A stretch of 5,860 nucleotides of DNA from the NCBI GenBank assembly GCA_013816105.1, contig JACDEY010000081.1, forward strand, positions 1 to 5,860, written 5' to 3'. Below are positions 1-5,314 of the stretch, piece after piece. The notes beneath the pieces are model-generated. The model was not told where the DNA came from. It saw only the letters and a program-made list of their open reading frames with translations, and made no database searches. Position numbers and translations under genes: made by a program. This DNA comes from Actinomycetota bacterium (GTDB lineage Bacteria > Actinomycetota > UBA4738). The number at the start of each line of letters is the position of its first letter. Position 1 is the stretch's first letter.

Positions 1-31
1 CACATTGCGTAAGGTCGCGATAACCCGCACA

Positions 32-126
32 CTGGTTGCATGAGTCGAAGGATCGCTCTTCTGGTTGCATGAGTCGAAGGATCGCTCTTCTGGTTGCATG
101 AGTCGAAGGATCGCTCTTCTGGTTGC
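32..126. repeat. 29-bp perfect tandem repeat, 3.3 copies, over a signal peptide start
   Basis: Three identical 29-bp units lie head to tail (32-60, 61-89, 90-118), followed by the first 8 bases of a fourth (CTGGTTGC, 119-126). Each unit contains an ATG (40, 69, 98) followed by codons for SRRIALLVA. Because 29 is not a multiple of three, the first two ATGs each read a 10-codon peptide, MSRRIALLVA, that ends in a TGA overlapping the next ATG as ATGA. Only the ATG at 98 reads on into the signal peptide. There are no spacers, so this is not a CRISPR array. The 8-bp CTGGTTGC lies both before the ATG and inside the leader codons, so slippage between these two short repeats could have made the tandem copies. 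An assembly artefact near a contig end is also possible. Confidence 0.95.
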
Positions 127-205
127 GGGCTCACTCGCCGGGATGACGTTCGCTGTCGGAAGCCCGGCGCGAGCGTTCGAAGCCGGCTGCCGGCCAACGG
201 ACTAG
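98..205 (+). other. Signal peptide reading frame ended by in-frame TAG
   Basis: From ATG 98 the frame encodes a textbook Sec signal peptide: MSRR (positive N-region), IALLVAGSLAGMTFAVG (hydrophobic core), then SPARA before FEAG, an A-x-A type cleavage site at about residue 26. After 35 codons it meets TAG at 203-205. The frame is the same as the downstream protein that starts with ATG 227, and only eight codons (TAG plus GWRCLYP) separate the two. The simplest reading is one secreted protein of about 316 residues interrupted by a nonsense mutation or a sequencing error. Readthrough is less likely. No convincing Shine-Dalgarno sequence precedes ATG 98; AAGGA at 77-81 is about 16 nt away. Confidence 0.7.
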
Positions 206-226
206 GGCTGGCGCTGCCTGTACCCG

Positions 227-1048
227 ATGACGATCAAGTACGACGGCATGACCGAGGTCTTCGATCTCGTCGAGTCACCCGGGGTGCCCGGTTTCATCAC
301 TTCCGCCCGCGCCACCCTGATCGACGATGAGGGGCGTCGGGTCGGCCACCACATGGCCCATTTGCATCACGCGGTGTGGGTCAACCCGCAAAAGCAGGAT
401 CTTGCATGCCCGGAGTGGCCCGACCGCTTCTTCGGGTCGGGCAAGGAACGGACGCCGATGAGGCTGCCCGACGGTTATGGCTATGAGGTGGGAGAGAGCG
501 ACTGGGGGTTCACCGCCCACATCGACGGCATGCACTCCGGCCATCCGGGCACCTTCGAGGCTTTCATCCGGCTCGATCTCGGCTTCGCCCCTGCGGATTC
601 GGGACTGACCGACATAGCACCGGTCTGGTTCAGCGTCACCGGCGAATGTGACGCCGACGCGGAGTTCGATGTCCCGGGCGGAAGCCGCTATACCGAGAGC
701 GATGTCTGGCGGGCGACGGAGACGGGGCGCTTCATCGCCGCTGCGGGGCACCTGCATGATGGTGGGCTCGCACTCGAGTTGAGAAACACAACGACGAACG
801 AGAGCATCTTTACCTCCCGGGCCCTGTACGAACGCCGGCCGCGCGAGTTCTGGTACCTGACGCGGATGACGTCGTTCGCGCGGACGCCGGGGGTTGCCGT
901 TGACGAGGGGGACGACCTCCGCCTGACCGCCGCCTACGACGGCGGCCGCCGCCGGCAGGGCGTGATGGGGATCATGTTGGGAGCCTTCGTTGCGAACGAG
1001 GTACCAACCGGGTTGGCCTATGCGTTTTCCGCGCCCGATCTCGGCTGA
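227..1048 (+). CDS. SURNod19 / type II copper monooxygenase-like protein (secreted domain)
   Basis: This frame encodes 273 residues with no membrane segment. Motifs seen: GFITSARATL (22-31), HLHHAVW (45-51), FFGSGKERTP (68-77), GHLHDGG (174-180), GDDLRL (228-233) and GVMGIM (245-250). This pattern resembles the SURNod19 (PF07712) type proteins of plants, fungi and bacteria, which look related to the fold of peptidylglycine monooxygenase. In that enzyme one copper is held by an HxH pair plus a Met, and the other by a double His. By analogy H47/H48 and H175, H177 with M247 or M250 are candidate ligands; this is inference. The true N-terminus probably lies at ATG 98, which supplies the signal peptide in the same frame beyond a TAG (203-205). 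ATG 227 has no good ribosome binding site. If TAG is real, the product is cytoplasmic or absent. The substrate is unknown. Confidence 0.62.
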   Translation: MTIKYDGMTEVFDLVESPGVPGFITSARATLIDDEGRRVGHHMAHLHHAVWVNPQKQDLACPEWPDRFFGSGKERTPMRLPDGYGYEVGESDWGFTAHIDGMHSGHPGTFEAFIRLDLGFAPADSGLTDIAPVWFSVTGECDADAEFDVPGGSRYTESDVWRATETGRFIAAAGHLHDGGLALELRNTTTNESIFTSRALYERRPREFWYLTRMTSFARTPGVAVDEGDDLRLTAAYDGGRRRQGVMGIMLGAFVANEVPTGLAYAFSAPDLG

Positions 1049-1203
1049 TCAGCCCTGAACGACCTCCTGGAAGAGGTCGTTCCACGCGTCCTCTTCGTCC
1101 GCCGAGAGAAGCCCTCCATGCCTTCCTCGGCGAGGGCGTCGCGGGCTGCGTCCAGGATGCGGTTGCGGGTGCCGGCTCCTTTGGCCGATCGGACGATTGC
1201 CAT
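1049..1203 (-). pseudogene. TetR-family regulator remnant with internal deletion
   Basis: From ATG 1203 (minus strand) the frame begins MAIVRSAKGAGTRNRILDAA and continues RDALAEEGMEGF, a typical first helix of a TetR DNA-binding domain. The usual next segment, with the recognition helix, is absent. Around 1100-1112 the good coding frame shifts: the other frame reads LSADEEDAWNDLFQEVVQG and stops with TGA at 1051-1049, with strong G/C third positions. The original frame becomes basic low-complexity sequence and stops only at 1020-1018. TetR proteins are about 190-200 residues, so most of the body, about 130 residues, seems deleted together with a frameshift. The ATG overlaps the stop of the upstream YcgQ-type gene (TGATG), so it was the last gene of that operon. 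A functional short protein is unlikely. Confidence 0.5.
1057..1082. terminator. Perfect 10-bp inverted repeat between convergent genes
   Basis: GAACGACCTC (1057-1066) pairs perfectly with GAGGTCGTTC (1073-1082) around a 6-nt loop, CTGGAA. It begins 9 nt after the plus-strand stop codon (1046-1048) and lies inside the last codons of the minus-strand TetR remnant. The position suits a bidirectional transcription stop or mRNA-end protector. No T-run follows on either strand, so it is not a classical intrinsic terminator; U-poor terminators have been reported in actinobacteria. An operator-like palindrome is the other option. Confidence 0.45.
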
Positions 1204-1958
1204 CAGGAGTTCAGATAGGGCCGATCGGGGCGAGGGACACCCTCGACGAGCGTTGCATCGACGATGACTTCTCCTCCCAACGGATACAGGAGGCCTTCCG
1301 CGCGAACCCACTGATCCGCCTCGAAGCGTCCGGGCGGCGCGCCTACGACCCGGACCTGGATGCTGAGAGCGTCTGCTGCACAACACGAGACGAGGAAGCG
1401 TGTCAGGAGGAACTCGTCGGCGGGCATCCCAGGATCCCTGGTGACGAACCCCACGAAGCCCACCTCGGCCCCCGCCCGCTTGGTCAGCTGCTGCATGCCT
1501 TCACCGGACCTGAGCGCGGAGGCTACATCCACCAGCGTGACCTCCCCGCTCGAGATGTCGCCCGCATCGCCCGAGAAGCCGGCCGAAGCGAGACTCGACC
1601 GGCGATCGGCGGCGAACGACCCCAGAGAAGCCGGCGGGAGCGCAAGGACCGTAACGACGGGCAGGATCGTCAACCCGATCGCAAGCGCTTCCCTGCGCGT
1701 TAGGGCTTCAGGCCGCGCGGTTCTGAGAGAGAGCAGTCGGCCCGCGAGCGCAGCGGTGAGGACGATCGCTCCCACGGGAACCACCCAGTCGGTGCGGGAA
1801 GACAGATAGAGAGACGTCCGCCCGGACCCGATGAGGAACCAGAAGAGCCCGGCCCACGAGGCGAGCGCAAGAGCGCTCGCGACGCGCACGGGACTCAAGC
1901 CGGCACGGTGCACCCTCTCCGCCGGACGATCGAGTCGAGTATCGAGAGCCCTATCCAA
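1203..1958 (-). CDS. TIGR03943/DUF1980 (YcgQ-type) transporter partner, copy 1
   Basis: The product is 251 residues. The N-terminal part is membrane-embedded, with hydrophobic stretches at about 27-43, 57-75 and 93-109. After a linker, a C-terminal soluble domain carries GFVTRD (170-175), DEFLLTRF (181-188), SCCAAD (191-196) and QWVRAEG (216-222), the hallmark pattern of the B. subtilis YcgQ family. Such proteins are regularly encoded beside COG0701 permeases and are thought to act as their membrane partner; the cargo is not known from this sequence. The start is TTG at 1958, which overlaps the permease stop by 8 nt and has GAGGT five bases upstream (1964-1968 on the plus strand). The double cysteine is a candidate metal or thiol site. 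The paralogue starting at 5311 shares PSxxLGxxAAxR and the SCCAAD block. Confidence 0.88.
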   Translation of the reverse strand: MDRALDTRLDRPAERVHRAGLSPVRVASALALASWAGLFWFLIGSGRTSLYLSSRTDWVVPVGAIVLTAALAGRLLSLRTARPEALTRREALAIGLTILPVVTVLALPPASLGSFAADRRSSLASAGFSGDAGDISSGEVTLVDVASALRSGEGMQQLTKRAGAEVGFVGFVTRDPGMPADEFLLTRFLVSCCAADALSIQVRVVGAPPGRFEADQWVRAEGLLYPLGGEVIVDATLVEGVPRPDRPYLNS

Positions 1959-2946
1959 CCAGGACCTCGATCCACAGGGTTCCCATCAGCGTCACGGTGC
2001 CCACCACGAGGACGACCATTCGAAAGAATCCTTTGCTGAACGTGGCCGAGTACAGGATGCCGAGTTTCGTATCTACCATCGGCCCGAAGACGAGGAAGGC
2101 GAGCTGAGCGCCGACGCCGAACTGAACGAACGAGGCTGCGACGAATGCATCGGATTCGGAGCACAGGGACAACACGAACGCGAGCCCCATCATCGCGACG
2201 AGGGCGAGGACGGGGGTATCCGCCACCGAACCGATGATCGATTGGGGGACGAACGTCTGCAGCAGGGCCGCTGCCGCCGCTCCGATCACGAGATAGCGGC
2301 CCATGAAGAGGAAGTCGCCGGCGAGGTGCCCCGCGAAGGAGCTCCACCGGGGGCCGGACTCATGGTGGTGCTCCTCATCCGGACGGGGTCGCAGGATCTC
2401 GGAAGAGCTCCGGCCGGCCACCACCCACCCGACCGCCATCGCCGCCATCAGTCCCAAGAACGAGCGGCCCAGAACCATCGCCCACAACGTGTCCCGCCCC
2501 CGATATGCGACGTACGTCGATGCGATCACGATCGGGTTGAGGATCGGCGCCGACAGCATGAACGTCACCGCCGCCGCGGGGGACAGACCTTTGGCAGCGA
2601 GCCGTCGCGCTACCGGAACGGATCCGCACTCACAGACCGGGAACGCGAACCCCGCGATCCCCGCGACCGGAAGCTGCAGAGGTTTGGGCAGGGTGGCCAT
2701 ACGGTCGAAGGCGCGCGCGGGGACGAACACCTCGATCCCGGCGGAGACCACGGCGCCCATCACGATGAACGGAACGGCCTCGATCAACAACGAGCCGAAG
2801 ATGATGAAGAAGTTCTGAAGGCCGGCTATCCGACCCGGATCGATCGCGCGAAGAACGAGCGCCGCGAGGGCTAACCCCCCTCCCAACAGAAGGACGTTGG
2901 TCCACGACCCGGTGCGCGGCGGCGCGGGCCTAGCGAGATCGACCAT
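1951..2946 (-). CDS. COG0701/ArsP_1 family permease (YraQ/YcgR type), copy 1
   Basis: The product is a 331-residue integral membrane protein with about eight hydrophobic segments in two halves separated by a charged loop. Family signatures are FPVCECGSVPVARRL (102-116), SAPILNPIVIAST (132-144), LSLCSESDAF (259-268) and AFLVFGPMVDTKLG (283-296). The family (PF03773) includes the organoarsenical exporter ArsP and B. subtilis YcgR; substrates of YcgR-like members with a YcgQ partner are unproven. The central loop contains DEEHHHE (190-196), a possible metal-binding patch that the second copy mostly lacks. ATG 2946 overlaps the upstream stop as TGATG, and GAGGT (2954-2958 on the plus strand) sits seven bases before it. 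The last codons double as the ribosome binding site of the TIGR03943 partner. The full length is typical of the family. Confidence 0.92.
   Translation of the reverse strand: MVDLARPAPPRTGSWTNVLLLGGGLALAALVLRAIDPGRIAGLQNFFIIFGSLLIEAVPFIVMGAVVSAGIEVFVPARAFDRMATLPKPLQLPVAGIAGFAFPVCECGSVPVARRLAAKGLSPAAAVTFMLSAPILNPIVIASTYVAYRGRDTLWAMVLGRSFLGLMAAMAVGWVVAGRSSSEILRPRPDEEHHHESGPRWSSFAGHLAGDFLFMGRYLVIGAAAAALLQTFVPQSIIGSVADTPVLALVAMMGLAFVLSLCSESDAFVAASFVQFGVGAQLAFLVFGPMVDTKLGILYSATFSKGFFRMVVLVVGTVTLMGTLWIEVLVG
1964..1968 (-). promoter_or_regulatory. Ribosome binding site supporting the TTG start at 1958
   Basis: GAGGT on the minus strand lies five bases before TTG (1958-1956), inside the permease codons for Glu-Val near its C-terminus. 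It decides in favour of the TTG start over later GTG codons. The second permease has the same GAGGT in the equivalent Glu-Val codons (5297-5301), nine bases before the ATG of its partner. Confidence 0.6.
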
Positions 2947-4277
2947 CAGCAGTACCTCGCGAACGACACGGCGATGGCGGGGAAGACGTCGGCGAAGACT
3001 CGCCGTCCCGAATGGTCCATCCGGGCGATCCGGTCGATCACTGAGTCCTCGGAGATCTCCTCGCGCGCGAGGATTCGCTGATCCAGGAAGAGTCCCCCCG
3101 GCGTCGTGGCCTCGACGATCCGCTCGCCGGTCGCGAAGCCACGCTCCACCCAGGAGGCAACGAGCCGGTGATCCAGGCGCTCTCCGGCCGGCGGCGTAGC
3201 GGACCCGGTCGCGGTCACTATCACCAGCGGGGGCCTCGGATCCCGCGAGATCGCCGCATCGATCGCGCCCAGTTCGGCGTTCATGGCCGCGGCGGAGCCA
3301 TCGAGGACGATCGCGATCAGGTCGGGCACCGCATCCCGCCCGTAGCCTCGCTTCAGCAGCGCACGGACGGTCCGGGCCGCACGCCTTTGCCCGATGGTGA
3401 CGTCATCGCGATCGACGTCGACGTACCAGCGGCCACCGATGAGCCCCCGGTCGGACGGATCGGGTGCCACCAGCCCGATCTTCGGCTCTCCACTCCGCTC
3501 CTCATCGAGGTCGTCCGCGAGGGTCGCGACCACCGACACCGGAGCGCCCGGCCCCCACGCCCGGACCAACCGCCCCTCATCATCCCGAAGGTTCGTGCCC
3601 GTGATCCCGTGTTGCGCCGGACGGGCCCCCGTCCCGATCGTCGCAAGGATCGCCGCCGGGTCGAGCGGCAACGACCCCGCATCGGCGTCCATGGTGAAGG
3701 TTCCATCGGCCAGCAGCTTCTCCAGATCGGGCCACGCGCCCGGAGAGCGCTCGACATCGATGCTCCCTATCCCCTTCAACACCACCTCGACCACCAAGCG
3801 CGCGGATGCGCCGTCGATCGCATCGAGCGGCCGGCCCGAGCGCACCTCCGGGTGTGGCCGCTCGAGACCGATGGCCCCGGCGATCGAGGGTGCCAACGAA
3901 TCCAGCGTGGCGCCGCTCTGGAGCGTTGCACCTGCCTGGACCCCCGGCCCCGAGAAACCCAGTGGGACGCGGGCGGCGTCCGCCTCGCCCGAGGTCGAGG
4001 GCCAGATGGGCCGCGGTCCCCCGGGCCCGAACGCGGATCCGCCCCGAAGCGACAGCGGTCCCGCTACGGCCAGGACCTCGGGCGATCGTCCTTCGCGGAA
4101 CCCAGCCGCGACACGCGCGCGGGTGTCCTCTGGGAGCGAGCAGAAGGGGACCCTAGCTTCCGCCTGCGCGGCCTCATCGCACGAGTGGCCGACACAGAAG
4201 ACGCGTAGTACGAGGGCGGGAACCGCCAGCAGCGAGGCGACCGCCAGAAGCGCGACGAGACGGGAACGGCCGGCCAT
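2946..4277 (-). CDS. Secreted alkaline-phosphatase-superfamily-like protein, probably catalytically degenerate
   Basis: The product is 443 residues. Residues 1-28 form a signal peptide or membrane anchor (MAGRSR then a Leu/Ala/Val core). Residues 104-151 (RVPLGFSGPGVQAG, LDSLAPSIAGAIGLERP, RSGRPL) match the segment normally near the C-terminus of alkaline-phosphatase-fold phosphodiesterases. Residues 160-228 (PDLEKLLADG, LATIGTGARPAQHGITGT) match the segment normally near the N-terminus. The order therefore looks permuted. The usual nucleophile region P-T-x-T appears as PLDP (204-207), and the usual SDHG metal motif appears as TATGS (355-359), so hydrolase activity is doubtful. Cysteines 28, 33, 46 and 443 could form disulfides. 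It is first in an operon with the permease and TIGR03943 partner, suggesting an extracytoplasmic accessory role. The superfamily call is by motif reading only. Confidence 0.6.
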   Translation of the reverse strand: MAGRSRLVALLAVASLLAVPALVLRVFCVGHSCDEAAQAEARVPFCSLPEDTRARVAAGFREGRSPEVLAVAGPLSLRGGSAFGPGGPRPIWPSTSGEADAARVPLGFSGPGVQAGATLQSGATLDSLAPSIAGAIGLERPHPEVRSGRPLDAIDGASARLVVEVVLKGIGSIDVERSPGAWPDLEKLLADGTFTMDADAGSLPLDPAAILATIGTGARPAQHGITGTNLRDDEGRLVRAWGPGAPVSVVATLADDLDEERSGEPKIGLVAPDPSDRGLIGGRWYVDVDRDDVTIGQRRAARTVRALLKRGYGRDAVPDLIAIVLDGSAAAMNAELGAIDAAISRDPRPPLVIVTATGSATPPAGERLDHRLVASWVERGFATGERIVEATTPGGLFLDQRILAREEISEDSVIDRIARMDHSGRRVFADVFPAIAVSFARYC

Positions 4278-4283
4278 CAGGTC

Positions 4284-4289
4284 ACGCTA
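4284..4289 (-). promoter_or_regulatory. Candidate -10 element for the phosphatase-like operon
   Basis: On the minus strand TAGCGT fits the actinobacterial -10 pattern TAnnnT and ends six bases before ATG 4277, the spacing expected for a leaderless transcript. No ribosome binding site precedes this ATG, which agrees with leaderless translation. No recognisable -35 is seen. It shares two bases with the plus-strand element. Confidence 0.3.
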
Positions 4290-4293
4290 CCGT
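4288..4293 (+). promoter_or_regulatory. Candidate -10 element for the second permease operon
   Basis: TACCGT fits TAnnnT and ends seven bases before ATG 4301, as in leaderless actinobacterial transcripts. If used, translation would start at ATG 4301 rather than GTG 4292. Together with the minus-strand element it forms ACGCTACCGT, a near-palindrome. No clear -35 is visible. Confidence 0.28.
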
Positions 4294-5314
4294 GTATCCG
4301 ATGGCCAGCAGTAGCCCCACCGTGATGCTTCGCAGGCCGGCCGGCAACCTGCTTCTAGGCGGGATGGTGGTCATCGTCGCCACCCTGGTCGCGGCGGCCA
4401 GGCTCGCCGGGATCGGGCGCTCTGCCCTCGCCGAAACGTTCGTCCTGATATTCACTTCGATCGTTGTCGAAGCGCTTCCCTTCGTGCTGTTGGGAGCGCT
4501 CGTGTCGGCCGGCATCGCGGTGCTCGTCCCGAACCGCGCGTTCGAACGCCTCGCACGTCTCCCCCTTCCGTTGCAGGTTCCGGGAGCTGCGCTCGGGGGG
4601 CTGGCGTTCCCGGTATGCGAGTGCGGTTCCGTGCCGGTTGCTCGAAGGCTGATCTCGCGAGGGATGCATCCCGCGGCGGGACTGGCATTCATGCTTGCGT
4701 CCCCGATCATGAATCCGATCGTGCTGGCATCGACGTGGATCGCGTACCAGGGTCGCGGCCTCGCTCTCCAGATGGTGCTCGGTCGCGCTGGACTCGGATT
4801 GCTGCTGGCGATGGTGGCTGGATGGGCGATCGGCGGAGAGGGAGCCCGCGACATCCTCAGGGCGCGACCTGATGATGAGCATCCTGCACCTGCGACTCCT
4901 ACATCTCCGGGCGACAGGATTCGAGCGTTCACGGATCATCTGGCCGCCGATTTCTACTTCATGGGCAAGTTCGTCGTCATCGGGAGCGCGCTGGCTGCGG
5001 CTTTACAGGCCGTGGTCCCTCAGACGCTCTTGTCCGGTGTGGCGCGCACCCCCGTCCTTGGCGCTCTGGCATTGATGGCGCTCGCCTTCCTGTTGTCGCT
5101 GTGCTCTGAAGCAGATGCGTTCGTTGCGGTGTCGTTCGTTCAATTCCCGATCGGCTCGCAGCTCGCCTTCCTGGTGTTCGGGCCGGTGGTCGACGCCAAG
5201 CTGGCGTTCCTTTACGGGGCGACATTTCGACGGCGCTTCGTCGTGAAGCTGGTGGTGGTGGCCGCGCCCATCGTTCTCGCCGGTTCGCTGTGGTTCGAGG
5301 TCTTGATGCGATGA
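4292..5314 (+). CDS. COG0701/ArsP_1 family permease (YraQ/YcgR type), copy 2
   Basis: The product is 340 residues from GTG 4292, with about eight hydrophobic segments. It carries the same signatures as the minus-strand permease: FPVCECGSVPVARRL (106-120), SPIMNPIVLAST (137-148), LSLCSEADAF (268-277) and GSQLAFLVFGPVVDAKL (288-304). The two copies align throughout but differ at many positions, so the duplication is old or one copy was acquired separately. The central loop here reads RPDDEHPAP and lacks the HHH run of copy 1. The start is uncertain: GTG 4292 has only AGGT nine bases upstream, while ATG 4301 lies seven bases after a candidate -10 and could be a leaderless start; MYP would then be absent. 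The stop overlaps the next start as ATGA, so the gene is coupled to its TIGR03943 partner. Confidence 0.92.
   Translation: MYPMASSSPTVMLRRPAGNLLLGGMVVIVATLVAAARLAGIGRSALAETFVLIFTSIVVEALPFVLLGALVSAGIAVLVPNRAFERLARLPLPLQVPGAALGGLAFPVCECGSVPVARRLISRGMHPAAGLAFMLASPIMNPIVLASTWIAYQGRGLALQMVLGRAGLGLLLAMVAGWAIGGEGARDILRARPDDEHPAPATPTSPGDRIRAFTDHLAADFYFMGKFVVIGSALAAALQAVVPQTLLSGVARTPVLGALALMALAFLLSLCSEADAFVAVSFVQFPIGSQLAFLVFGPVVDAKLAFLYGATFRRRFVVKLVVVAAPIVLAGSLWFEVLMR

Noticed and set aside
1..31. Possible promoter before the tandem repeat
   Set aside because: TTGCGT (5-10) and GATAAC (19-24) are only 8 bp apart, far from the usual 16-18 bp; too little upstream sequence to judge.
32..126. CRISPR-like repeat length (29 bp)
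   Set aside because: Units are directly adjacent with no spacers and contain coding sequence for a signal peptide start.
94..330. Open frame of 78 codons on the plus strand
   Set aside because: Arg-rich, out of frame with the signal peptide and copper-protein-like gene, and covers both; a shadow frame.
1204..1386. Upstream extension of the TetR-like frame to 1386
   Set aside because: This part lies inside the YcgQ-type gene in another frame and is Arg/Pro-rich; TetR-like sequence begins only at ATG 1203.
1831..2874. Long plus-strand frame opposite the first permease
   Set aside because: Composition is Arg/His/Asp/Glu-rich, as expected from the antisense of a GC-rich membrane protein gene; the minus-strand frame has clear family motifs.
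3168..4314. Long plus-strand frames opposite the phosphatase-like gene
   Set aside because: Arg/Pro/Ser-rich with no domain pattern; the minus-strand frame has a signal peptide, superfamily motifs and a fitted operon junction.
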